Assembly (NCBI RefSeq): GCF_029024305.1
Contig: NZ_CP118974.1
Coordinates: 2,015,069 to 2,079,068, forward strand
Direction: 5' to 3'
DNA: 64,000 bases
From: Mammaliicoccus vitulinus
GTDB taxonomy: Bacteria > Bacillota > Bacilli > Staphylococcales > Staphylococcaceae
Shown here: in pieces, positions 21,359-28,594 of the stretch
How positions within the stretch are numbered: position 1 is the first letter of the stretch
Layout of the letters: every line of letters begins with the position of its first letter
Position numbers and translations under genes: made by a program
Notes under the pieces: generated by a model
What the model was told of the DNA's origin: nothing
The model's database searches: none
The model's input: only the letters and a program-made list of their open reading frames with translations

Positions 21359-21385
21359 AATACGTATTTAATTAAATTCATACTA

Positions 21386-21709
21386 TCATGATAAGTTTTT
21401 ATCGTCAATAACTTTTTGAATATTCTCAACAAGATAAGGAACTGACTGAAAAGCGTATATACGATGTACTACTTTATCTTGATTCATTATAAAAAGCACT
21501 GGCACTGATAAGATTTCAAAATCTTTACAGAACTCTGGATAAAAATTCAAATCACATTTATTAATTGGTAATTGTGTTACTTCGTTCGCGATATCCAACA
21601 TGCGTTCAGATATTTTGCACGTGCCGCAAGTAGGCGTATACCCAAATAATAAATGTAAGTCTTTATCAAAATGCTTGTATATATCGTTCAATATTTCTGT
21701 GTGTTTCAT
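21386..21709 (-). CDS. Thioredoxin-like protein
   Basis: A 107-residue thioredoxin-fold protein with the active site YTPTCGTCKISERML near residue 25 and the cis-proline strand SVPVLFIM. The CGTC pair is unlike the CGPC of canonical thioredoxin, and the protein resembles YtpP-type thioredoxins of unknown partner. ATG at 21709 has GGGAAG 10 nt ahead. It overlaps the toprim gene by 44 bp, so the two are probably cotranslated. Confidence 0.75.
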   Translation of the reverse strand: MKHTEILNDIYKHFDKDLHLLFGYTPTCGTCKISERMLDIANEVTQLPINKCDLNFYPEFCKDFEILSVPVLFIMNQDKVVHRIYAFQSVPYLVENIQKVIDDKNLS

Positions 21710-22070
21710 GGTAACGATACTTCCCTTTCGATACGAAATCATGTTTTACTGTAAATCCATGATAGTTTAACACATTAGATAAATAATGTCTTGGGCAACG
21801 AGCTACTTCAGAAAATGTCGAATCAATATAAATATGATGACTTTCGCTCATATACTTCTTAAACCATTTTCGAATACGTTTACCTTCTTTATCTTGATCG
21901 ACTAAAACATATACTTGTGAACCATAACTCTCTTCTAAAAGTTCATCCATTTTTTCTACACCCATTGTTCCATGGGTACAAATAATATGAACACGGTCAT
22001 TTAATACTTCTTCCACTCGTTTTTTATCAGAAATACCTTCTACGATTATTACTTTTTTAATCATCGCCAT
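21666..22070 (-). CDS. Toprim-domain protein (RNase M5-like)
   Basis: About 134 residues, nearly all one Toprim fold: VIIVEGISDKKRVEEVL with the catalytic glutamate, and QVYVLVDQDKEGKRIRKW with the DxD motif. Toprim domains occur in RNase M5, primases and small nucleases; the substrate here is not known. Several in-frame starts exist; ATG at 22070 is 8 nt after AAGG. It ends inside the following thioredoxin-like gene. Confidence 0.7.
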   Translation of the reverse strand: MAMIKKVIIVEGISDKKRVEEVLNDRVHIICTHGTMGVEKMDELLEESYGSQVYVLVDQDKEGKRIRKWFKKYMSESHHIYIDSTFSEVARCPRHYLSNVLNYHGFTVKHDFVSKGKYRYHETHRNIERYIQAF

Positions 22071-22126
22071 GGCCATCACCTTCTACAAATGAATTAATAT
22101 TTTTTTGAACTTCATATTTAAGATTT

Positions 22127-22162
22127 AAAAAAAACTCCATGATACTATTGCATCGTGGAGTT
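22127..22162 (-). terminator. Terminator after gcvH
   Basis: ACTCCATGATAC and GCATCGTGGAGT form a stem with flanking A and T tracts, just downstream of gcvH on the minus strand. Confidence 0.6.
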
Positions 22163-22172
22163 TAAAGTTATG

Positions 22173-22553
22173 TTATTCACCTATCATTTCGCTATAAGCG
22201 TCTGCATCTAATAATTCATCTAATTGAGCTTTATCAGATAGTTCAACTTTGACCATCCAAGCTTTATCGTATGATGACTCATTAACAAACTCAGGGCTAT
22301 CTTCTAGTTCTTCGTTTACTTCAACGACTTTACCAGATAGAGGTGCATATAGTTCAGAAACTGTCTTAACAGATTCTACACTACCAAATGAATCTCCACT
22401 AGTTAATTCGTCACCTTCTTCAGGCAACTCAACAAACACAATGTCCCCTAATTCTGATTGAGCAAAATCAGTAATACCGATTGTAACTACATCACCATCA
22501 ATTTTTACCCATTCATGTTCTTTAGAATATTTTAACTCACTAGGCACTGTCAA
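22173..22553 (-). CDS. gcvH: Glycine cleavage system H protein
   Basis: A 126-residue lipoyl-carrier protein. The lipoylation lysine is in [15 protein letters not shown] near residue 64, and [20 protein letters not shown] is typical. In Firmicutes GcvH also relays lipoyl groups to other enzymes, which fits with lipA in the same chromosomal region. It stands apart from gcvT and gcvP. Confidence 0.95.
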   Translation of the reverse strand: MTVPSELKYSKEHEWVKIDGDVVTIGITDFAQSELGDIVFVELPEEGDELTSGDSFGSVESVKTVSELYAPLSGKVVEVNEELEDSPEFVNESSYDKAWMVKVELSDKAQLDELLDADAYSEMIGE

Positions 22554-22620
22554 AGTAATCCCCTCCTATATGTAATTCAATTATTATCATGACATAAAGC
22601 CATTATTCAAGCAACTATTT

Positions 22621-22974
22621 TTATAGCCAAGTTTGACGAAATTCTTCTTCTTTAAATCCTAAAGTTACTTTATTTCCTAAAACTGCTAAAGGTCTTTTGA
22701 TTAACATGCCATCTGATGCTAATAAATCAAATTTTTCGTTATCAGACAAATCATCCATTTTATCTTTCAAACCCAACTCGCGATACTTAGCGCCTCGAGT
22801 ATTAAATAATTGATTTACAGTAATATTTGTTCCATCAATGATATCTTTCAATTCTTTAGCTGTAGGTGTTAACTGTGTAATATCAATCGGTTCAAAACTT
22901 GCACCATTTATTTCTAAAAACTTTGCTGCTTTTTTACAAGTTGTACAATTAGGATATTGATAAAATTTTATCAT
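22621..22974 (-). CDS. ArsC/Spx family thioredoxin-fold protein (YusI-like)
   Basis: A 117-residue protein with the redox motif YPNCTTCKKAAKFL (C10-x-x-C13) and RPLAVLGNKVTLGFKEEEF. This is the arsenate reductase-like/Spx superfamily. It lacks the RPI-centred transcription features of Spx and is not next to arsenic genes, so a general redox role is more likely. GGAGG precedes the ATG. Confidence 0.8.
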   Translation of the reverse strand: MIKFYQYPNCTTCKKAAKFLEINGASFEPIDITQLTPTAKELKDIIDGTNITVNQLFNTRGAKYRELGLKDKMDDLSDNEKFDLLASDGMLIKRPLAVLGNKVTLGFKEEEFRQTWL

Positions 22975-23115
22975 GTCTTTACCTCCATATGTCTATTTAA
23001 ATCCATTATAACAATATTAATAGCTAACATATAGTAATGAGTTAAATATTTTTTTAAATAATGAAAATGAGATATACTTTGTTTATAAGAAAAATTTCTA
23101 AGGAGCAAAATAAAT

Positions 23116-23436
23116 ATGAGAACAATTAGTCAATATGCAGAATTCGAAGAGATTACACAAAGCGACGAACCAGTAGTAGTGAAATTCTTTGCAGACTGGT
23201 GCCCAGACTGTACTAGAATGAATCAATGGATTGATCCTATCATTGATGAATATAATAATTACAACTGGTATCAAATCAATCGTGATCAAGTACCTGAAGC
23301 GGCTACAGAAAATGATGTAATGGGTATTCCAAGTCTTTTAGTGTTTAAAAACAATGAAAAACTTGCACACTTACATTCAGCAAATGCCAAAACTCCAGAA
23401 GATGTAAAAGCATTTTTAGCTGAGAACTTAAAATAA
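23116..23436 (+). CDS. Thioredoxin family protein
   Basis: A 106-residue thioredoxin with active site FFADWCPDCTRMNQW (C-P-D-C) near residue 32 and GIPSLLVFKNNE with the cis-proline. It is divergent from the ArsC-like gene. AAGGAG precedes the ATG. Two repeat-type terminators follow. Confidence 0.85.
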   Translation: MRTISQYAEFEEITQSDEPVVVKFFADWCPDCTRMNQWIDPIIDEYNNYNWYQINRDQVPEAATENDVMGIPSLLVFKNNEKLAHLHSANAKTPEDVKAFLAENLK

Positions 23437-23438
23437 AA

Positions 23439-23474
23439 GATCTCTTCATTAGGTTATAGCCTAGTGAAGAAATC
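23439..23474. terminator. Hairpin, inverted copy of the 12612 terminator
   Basis: GATCTCTTCATTAGG and CCTAGTGAAGAAATC pair. The sequence is the reverse complement of the 12612-12653 element with one difference in its core. Confidence 0.7.
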
Positions 23475-23476
23475 TC

Positions 23477-23527
23477 AGACTGTCGACAAAGTCACTTAAA
23501 GTGAACTTGTTGGCAGTCTTTTTTTGC
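23477..23527. terminator. Second hairpin terminator (element shared with 52699)
   Basis: AGACTGTCGACAAAGTCACT pairs imperfectly with AGTGAACTTGTTGGCAGTCT, followed by seven T. A more perfect version of the same palindrome lies at 52699-52744. Confidence 0.7.
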
Positions 23528-23554
23528 GCACGCTTTCCTCGGGGTCGGGGTCTG

Positions 23555-23707
23555 TATGTTGCTTGTTTGATCAGTCTTGCAACTTTCAGACCTCCTATGT
23601 TGCTTGTTTCGTCAGTCTTGCAACATACAGCATCTACTTAAAAGAACAAACAGAAAAATATAAGAAAAACAGTAGAAATTCAATTTCGACAATGAATTCC
23701 TACTGTA
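23555..23707 (-). repeat. Composite repeat locus 1: two 41-bp units plus hairpin
   Basis: Two units beginning TATGTTGCTTGTTT start at 23555 and 23596, exactly 41 bp apart, and are the reverse complement of the units at 27.8 and 48.3 kb. They are followed by AAAAGAACAAA and the hairpin arms CAGTAGAAATTC and GAATTCCTACTG (23665-23707). This is the same order as the other two loci, inverted. Confidence 0.85.
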
Positions 23708-23734
23708 TATTTATTGGTATATGTACCAAATATT

Positions 23735-24274
23735 CTACCATTCTGTAATCAATGATTTATTTTTTCTTTCCATTACTTTCACGCTTGAATCTTTCTCTGT
23801 AATATATAAAAATCCATTCACTTCTTCATCATCATTTACGCCAACAATTTTTCGGAATGTTGGTCTAAATATAAATTCTGGTGTTTTCCAGCATGAACCC
23901 ATTCCTTCATCATGCATTAACAACATTAAGTTTTGAACAAATGCTCCAACAGCCATTTGGTTTTCTAAATTTTCTTTTTGTCTTGGATCTCTTTTAGACA
24001 AGATAACAAACATACCACCAACTTTAGTGACTTTGTTTATATATTTTTCTTGTTTTTCTGAATCATTTGCAAATGCAGATTCTGCTACTTTTTCAGCAAA
24101 TTCTGGTATTTGTTTTTTGCTTATATATACTAATCTCCACGGTTCTCTCATTCCATGATTCGGAGCATATGTTGCTAAATCGACTAGAGAAAATACTTTT
24201 TCTTCATCTACATACATTTCATAATCATAATTTTTAACACTGCGTCTCTCTGTAATTGCTTTTTTTAATTCCAT
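23735..24274 (-). CDS. ntrA: Nitroreductase family protein, NtrA type
   Basis: A 179-residue FMN-dependent nitroreductase-fold protein: AITERRSVKNYDYEM at the start, VDLATYAPNHGMREPWRLVY and LMHDEGMGSCWKTPEFIF. In S. aureus a nitroreductase of this kind, NtrA, is iron-regulated and takes part in freeing iron from siderophores. A perfect Fur box just upstream supports the same assignment here; the orthology itself is inferred. GGGAG precedes the ATG. Confidence 0.7.
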   Translation of the reverse strand: MELKKAITERRSVKNYDYEMYVDEEKVFSLVDLATYAPNHGMREPWRLVYISKKQIPEFAEKVAESAFANDSEKQEKYINKVTKVGGMFVILSKRDPRQKENLENQMAVGAFVQNLMLLMHDEGMGSCWKTPEFIFRPTFRKIVGVNDDEEVNGFLYITEKDSSVKVMERKNKSLITEW

Positions 24275-24296
24275 TATTTACACTCCCAATTTCCAT

Positions 24297-24317
24297 TGAT
24301 AATTATTATCAATTATA
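24297..24317 (-). promoter_or_regulatory. Perfect Fur box over the ntrA promoter
   Basis: TGATAATTATTATCA at 24297-24311 is a perfect 7-1-7 Fur box. On the minus strand a TATAAT -10 element (24317-24312) abuts it, so bound Fur would cover the transcription start. The box ends 23 bp before the start codon. Confidence 0.85.
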
Positions 24318-24325
24318 GCATAAAA

Positions 24326-24363
24326 ATAAGCTTAAATTCTAACGTTATAGAATTTAAGCTTAT
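24326..24363. terminator. Terminator between aroD and ntrA promoter
   Basis: A perfect 15-bp stem (ATAAGCTTAAATTCT and AGAATTTAAGCTTAT) with an 8-nt loop, 4 bp past the aroD stop. Confidence 0.7.
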
Positions 24364-24366
24364 AGA

Positions 24367-25104
24367 CTACTCCTGATACAATGCTAATTGTTCTTTAATT
24401 TCTTTAACGTGAATTTGCCCAGGCGCTGCTTCTTTACCTACAAATCCGTAAGTAAATTTAGAGCCAAACAAGCCCGCTGTAATTCTTGTCATTTTACCTA
24501 ATTCACCCATAGAAATACCAATCACATCAATATCTAACTTATGGTACGCTCTGTTCATAGCGTTGAGCATTGATAGAAGATGCTTTTCATTTTCTGGCAT
24601 TACGGCAAGCTTTCCGATGTCTGCCCCTAATTCTGCCATCTTTTCATAAGTGACAAACATTTCTTCTTCATCAGGTGTCGATTTAAAATCGTGATGAGAG
24701 ATGATGATTTTAACTTCATTATTTTGAGCTCTCGTTATACAATTCATTAAATTATCTTCATAAGTATCTAATTGAATGTCTACATAATCTGCTTTTTTAT
24801 TACAAATAATATCTTGCATTAATTTGTAGTATGTTTCATGATCAAAATCACCATACCCACCTTGTCCTTTAGAACGGTAAGTGAATAAGATTGGTGCTAA
24901 TTGATATTCTGCTTTAAATTTTTCTAATATTTCATTAATGTTTTCAATTGAAGTGTTTTTTAATGAGTCCGCTCTAAATTCAACAATGTCTATTGAGTCT
25001 TTATTTGAAATGAGCTCTTCAACTGTTTTTTTAATATCATCTTCTGTTTCTAATGATATTGTCGCAACGATATACGGAAACGTTTTCTTTTGTTCATCAG
25101 TCAT
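24367..25104 (-). CDS. aroD: 3-dehydroquinate dehydratase, type I
   Basis: A 245-residue type I enzyme of the shikimate pathway. Visible features are DIVEFRADSL, ILFTYRSKGQGG, VKIIISHHDFKSTP with the catalytic histidine, DIGKLAVMPEN with the Schiff-base lysine and GQIHVKEIKEQL. The ATG at 25104 has GGAGG with 7 nt spacing; the ATG two codons earlier is too close. Confidence 0.93.
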   Translation of the reverse strand: MTDEQKKTFPYIVATISLETEDDIKKTVEELISNKDSIDIVEFRADSLKNTSIENINEILEKFKAEYQLAPILFTYRSKGQGGYGDFDHETYYKLMQDIICNKKADYVDIQLDTYEDNLMNCITRAQNNEVKIIISHHDFKSTPDEEEMFVTYEKMAELGADIGKLAVMPENEKHLLSMLNAMNRAYHKLDIDVIGISMGELGKMTRITAGLFGSKFTYGFVGKEAAPGQIHVKEIKEQLALYQE

Positions 25105-25217
25105 AGTCATTCCTCCAATGTTCTTCTATTTATATTTTACATGAGTAGAAGGAATTTTTCTATGAAACGATGTATGAATATAAAAGAAAAGCAATGATTT
25201 ATTAAGATTACAGAAAA

Positions 25218-25631
25218 TTATTTAACAATTAATACTGGTATATTCGCTCGTTTCGCAACTTTATGACTGACGCTACCTAAAACTAATTTATCAGTATCTT
25301 CTGCTTTTCTGTTACTCAGTACTACAACATCGAAATCCCCACTATTAGCTTTGTGCACTAATTCTGATTTAGGATTCCCTTTTGCAAATTGTAAATTATA
25401 TTTGATGTTTTGTTCATTAAAATAATCAAAGACATGTTTCATTGATTCTTGGCGTCTTTCTTTAATATCATCTAAATGAACGCCCGTTCGCACAGAAGCT
25501 TTTAAATCTTTTTCGCTTACAACGTTTAAAAGTGTAACTTCTGAACCTTCTCCAGCAAGTTTAGCAATCTGTTCTAAAACCTTTTTATTTTTCATATCTG
25601 TGTTGATTCCAAACAAAATATTTTTATACAC
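25218..25631 (-). CDS. Universal stress protein (UspA family)
   Basis: A 137-residue UspA-fold protein: YKNILFGINTDMKNKK at the start and the nucleotide-binding-like VVLSNRKAEDTDKLVLGSVSHKVAKRA near the end. The canonical G-2x-G-9x-G(S/T) ATP motif is only partly kept (VLGSVSHKV). GTG start with AAGGAG 8 nt upstream. The 274 bp between this gene and the next hold its promoter; only a weak SigB-like site was seen. Confidence 0.85.
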   Translation of the reverse strand: MYKNILFGINTDMKNKKVLEQIAKLAGEGSEVTLLNVVSEKDLKASVRTGVHLDDIKERRQESMKHVFDYFNEQNIKYNLQFAKGNPKSELVHKANSGDFDVVVLSNRKAEDTDKLVLGSVSHKVAKRANIPVLIVK

Positions 25632-25905
25632 GATTACCACTCCTTTTCATTTTATTTTAAACTACTTATCCCACCGTTTTCAAATATTTTACATTCCGAA
25701 AAAATATAAAATATTAACAAACTATAAACATTTTATATTTTTTATAATAGTCCTAGATTTATTTCCCAATTTACTATAAACTAAAAATAATTAATAAACA
25801 AAATAATTGTTTTACATTGATTAAATACTTTTATGAAAGCATCTAATCATTTTAAGGTCTATTATTTTTTTATTAAAACAAAGTAATATTAGGGAGGGAA
25901 ATATT

Positions 25906-26733
25906 ATGGCTAATTCTAATCAGACAGATCAGAATCCTTTTAACCAAAACACCTCAGAACAACAAAATTCGCAACAAAATTCACAACAAAATAATCCATT
26001 TAATGATTCTAATGCTAATAATCAGCCGCAACAATCGGGAAACGGCAATGGTTCTAGTATGAAACCTTGGTTATTTGGTTGTGGTGGATGTTTAATTATA
26101 TTCATTATTTTAGCTGTGATTTTAGGAGCATGTGCTGCTGGTCCTATAAAAGACCAAATTGATGATTTCACAAACAACAAGACAGAAGAAGCGTCAACTG
26201 AAGAAGAGACTACAGAGGAAAATTCTACTGAAGAAGAATCAACTGAAGAAGAATCAACTGAAGAAGAGACTACAGAAGAACCTACTACTGAGGAAAACTC
26301 TACTGAAGAAGATGATAACGATTCATCTATCGTAAATAGAAACACATCAGTCGGTAGTCCAATTAGTGTTTTCGGTACGAAAGTGACGGTTGAAAAAGCA
26401 GAATTTGTTGAACCAACTTCTAAATACAGTAAGCCTACTAAAGATAAAATATTAAAAGTTTCATACAAACTAGAAAATATTAATAACTCAAGCTTAATTG
26501 TTGGTGATACAAACTTCGGAATTACAGCTGACGGTAGCCGAGTTTCAAAATTTTATGGTATGGATGACACAAATGACGGGTTCTCATTTAGTCTAAAACC
26601 TGGTCAATCTGATACAGGATATGCATACTACGATGTGCCAGAAGCAGATCAATACGATGTATATTTACAATTACGTTCATCAGATAAACGTTACAAAATG
26701 AAATGGGAAATTGAAGAAAACGATGTAAAGTAA
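25906..26733 (+). CDS. DUF4352 membrane-anchored protein with acidic TEE-repeat linker
   Basis: A 275-residue protein in four parts: a Q/N-rich cytoplasmic N-terminus (1-50), one membrane segment (about 54-78, GGCLIIFIILAVILGAC), a low-complexity linker of repeated STEEE/TTEE blocks (92-135), and an extracellular DUF4352 beta-domain (about 148-270; ILKVSYKLENINNSS, FGITADGSRVSKFYGMDDT). Function unknown; DUF4352 domains are immunoglobulin-like. A paralogous domain is in the protein at 31180-32406. GGGAGGG precedes the ATG. Confidence 0.75.
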   Translation: MANSNQTDQNPFNQNTSEQQNSQQNSQQNNPFNDSNANNQPQQSGNGNGSSMKPWLFGCGGCLIIFIILAVILGACAAGPIKDQIDDFTNNKTEEASTEEETTEENSTEEESTEEESTEEETTEEPTTEENSTEEDDNDSSIVNRNTSVGSPISVFGTKVTVEKAEFVEPTSKYSKPTKDKILKVSYKLENINNSSLIVGDTNFGITADGSRVSKFYGMDDTNDGFSFSLKPGQSDTGYAYYDVPEADQYDVYLQLRSSDKRYKMKWEIEENDVK

Positions 26734-26735
26734 AT

Positions 26736-26773
26736 AAAAATCCGCTAGACAGTGAACTTGTCTAGCGGATTTT
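26736..26773 (+). terminator. Terminator after DUF4352 gene
   Basis: AAAAATCCGCTAGACA pairs with TGTCTAGCGGATTTT. Confidence 0.8.
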
Positions 26774-26804
26774 CTATTACAAAACGATAAAACTTAAGCA
26801 CGTA

Positions 26805-26987
26805 TTATTTTTTGAATTTATCAATAACATCGTTTGCTTTACTTTTAACGTTTTCAACTGTTTCTTTGGCTTTGCCTGAAGTTTTATCTTTTTTACCTTC
26901 GTTTTCTAAATCTTTATTATCTGTTGCATTACCAACTGTTTCTTTAACATTACCTTTTGCTTGTTCGAATTTACTTTCGTCTGCCAT
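26805..26987 (-). CDS. CsbD family stress protein
   Basis: A 60-residue hydrophilic CsbD-like protein ([39 protein letters not shown]). Family members accumulate in the SigB general stress response; the molecular function is unknown. A SigB promoter lies 52-77 bp upstream. Confidence 0.88.
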   Translation of the reverse strand: MADESKFEQAKGNVKETVGNATDNKDLENEGKKDKTSGKAKETVENVKSKANDVIDKFKK

Positions 26988-27038
26988 TTTATATCACCCT
27001 TCATAAATCATATTGAATGATTGCCATTCACAGTAAAT

Positions 27039-27064
27039 ATACCCATAGAGCCAACTTTGTAAAC
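27039..27064 (-). promoter_or_regulatory. SigB promoter for csbD-like gene
   Basis: On the minus strand GTTTAC, 14-bp spacer, GGGTAT: an almost exact SigB promoter (consensus GTTTAA-N12-15-GGGTAT). Confidence 0.8.
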
Positions 27065-27182
27065 ATCTCATCTTACTCTGTGCCATTTAATATTGCTTTT
27101 ATATTGTAACCTCTCTATACGCAGATTGTTTGTTATTATATAGAATCAGCACCTAAATATGAAAACTTTTAATTTAATTATG

Positions 27183-27206
27183 GTTTAAAAAACAATATGT
27201 GGGTAA
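27183..27206 (+). promoter_or_regulatory. SigB-type promoter for ohr-like gene
   Basis: GTTTAA, 12-bp spacer, GGGTAA, located 34 bp before the start codon and back to back with the csbD SigB promoter. Confidence 0.65.
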
Positions 27207-27239
27207 ACACTAAATATATACTAAAGGAGGTATTTTTTT

Positions 27240-27656
27240 ATGGCAACTCAATATGAAACAAAAGCAACAAACACTGGTGGACGTAAAGGTCATGTTTATA
27301 CAGATGATAAAGCAATCGATGTAGACGTGTTACCACCACAACAAGCTGACGGTAAAGCTACGAACCCTGAACAATTATTCGCTGCAGGTTATGCTTCATG
27401 TTTCAACGGTGCTTTCGATTTAATTCTAAAACAAAACAAAGTGCGTGACGCTGAACCAGAAGTTACGTTAACTGTACGTTTAGTAGAAGATGAAAATGCT
27501 GAAAGTCCAAAACTAGAAGTAGATATTGATGCTAAAGTTAAAAACGTATCTCAAGAAGACGCAGAAAAATATTTAAAAGATGCTCATGACTTCTGTCCTT
27601 ACTCTAAAGCAACTAGAGATAATATAGATGTTAAATTAAATGTTGAAGCTGTTTAA
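27240..27656 (+). CDS. OsmC/Ohr family organic hydroperoxide resistance protein
   Basis: A 138-residue peroxidase of the Ohr subfamily. The two catalytic cysteines lie in [15 protein letters not shown] and [14 protein letters not shown], and the N-terminal [11 protein letters not shown] is typical. It reduces organic hydroperoxides with lipoyl-type reductants in the cytoplasm. AAAGGAGG precedes the ATG. Its SigB-type promoter implies general stress control. Confidence 0.88.
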   Translation: MATQYETKATNTGGRKGHVYTDDKAIDVDVLPPQQADGKATNPEQLFAAGYASCFNGAFDLILKQNKVRDAEPEVTLTVRLVEDENAESPKLEVDIDAKVKNVSQEDAEKYLKDAHDFCPYSKATRDNIDVKLNVEAV

Positions 27657-27673
27657 TAATATAAAAGAAGATC

Positions 27674-28060
27674 TTGGGACATAAATGTCCTAAAAATTAA
27701 AAAACAGTAGAAATTCATTATTAAAAATGAATTTCTACTGTTTTTCTTATTTAAAGTTCTTTGTTCTTTTAAGTACATGCTATATGTTGCAAGACTTACC
27801 AAACAAGCAACATAGAAGGCCTGTATGTTGCAAGACTTATCAAACAAGCAACATAGAAAGCCTGTATGTTGCAAGACTTATCAAACAAGCAACATAGAAA
27901 GCCTGTATGTTGCAAGACTCAACAAACAAGCAACATAGAAGACCTGTATGTTGCAAGACTCACCAAACAAGCAACATAGAAGACCTGTATGTTGCAAGAC
28001 TTACTAAACAAGCAACATAGAAAGCCTGTATGTTGCAAGACTCACTAAACAAGCAACATT
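27674..28060 (+). repeat. Composite repeat locus 2: TGGGACAT motif, hairpin and seven 41-bp units
   Basis: TTGGGACATAAATGTCCTA (27674-27692) is followed by the hairpin CAGTAGAAATTCATT / AATGAATTTCTACTG (27700-27745), a spacer ending AAGTACATGC and seven units starting TATGTTGCAAGACT at 27783, 27824, 27865, 27906, 27947, 27988 and 28029. The period is exactly 41 bp. Each unit is a dyad, TATGTTGC to GCAACATA, with variable bases in the loop and linker. Confidence 0.9.
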
Positions 28061-28122
28061 CAGACCCGCTCCCACTACCGGCTCGAACCCCATCCTATTA
28101 TAAATAGAAGTTTGGACATAAA

Positions 28123-28183
28123 GCACCTCGATAATTTAGTTTTTGTCGTTATTAATTAAATTATAGGAAAGTGCTTTATTTTT
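28123..28183. repeat. Imperfect hairpin in the inverted-repeat block
   Basis: AAAGCACCTCGATAATTTA pairs imperfectly with TAAATTATAGGAAAGTGCTTT. It is preceded by a degenerate TTTGGACATAAA motif. It may act as a terminator or as a small repeat. Confidence 0.5.
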
Positions 28184-28204
28184 TTATAAAAATGGATATT
28201 TATA

Positions 28205-28301
28205 ACGATTTTGTAAAGTGCTGACGCCCGGGGGAATAGTACGAGTGAGAGACTACAGGCTCGAGCCATATCCCCAGGCAAGCATGCACGAACAAAATCG
28301 T
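28205..28301. repeat. GC-rich palindromic element, copy A
   Basis: Outer arms ACGATTTTGTAAAGTGC and GCACGAACAAAATCGT enclose a GC-rich core whose GCCCGGGGGAATAG and CATATCCCCAGGC strands can pair. It is about 97 bp and much richer in GC than its surroundings. Copies B (28395) and C (45121) share the core nearly base for base. Confidence 0.8.
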
Positions 28302-28394
28302 AAGGTTTTAATATAAAAATAAACATATCACATTACTTACAAATATCAGTAGCATGATATGCTTTTTTATTTTGAGTGGAGCATAATATTCTTC

Positions 28395-28491
28395 ACGATT
28401 TTGTAAAGTGCTGACGCCCGGGGGAATAGTATGAGTGAGAGACTACAGGCTCGAACCATACCCCCAGGCAAGCATGCACTTTCAAAATCGT
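28395..28491. repeat. GC-rich palindromic element, copy B
   Basis: The second copy, in the same orientation, 190 bp from copy A: ACGATTTTGTAAAGTGC at one end and GCACTTTCAAAATCGT at the other, so the outer stem is more complete here than in copy A. Confidence 0.8.
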
Positions 28492-28506
28492 AAGATTTTA
28501 TAAAAA

Positions 28507-28553
28507 ATAACAACTCATTTCTAGCTGAATAAATCAGTGAAATGAGTTGTTAT
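28507..28553. terminator. Hairpin downstream of proP-like gene
   Basis: ATAACAACTCATTTC and GAAATGAGTTGTTAT form a 15-bp stem; likely terminator for the leftward proP-like transcript. Confidence 0.65.
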
Positions 28554-28594
28554 TGATTTTGAGAGTGGTTATTTATATTCCAATCTCTTTATTT

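Noticed and set aside
21199-21432. 77-codon open frame upstream of metN
   Set aside because: It lies wholly over the SAM riboswitch and its terminator and has no homology that I can see.
25640-25680. SigB-like promoter ahead of the universal stress protein (GTAAAA-N14-GGGATA)
   Set aside because: Both hexamers deviate from consensus in two or more bases; too weak to call.
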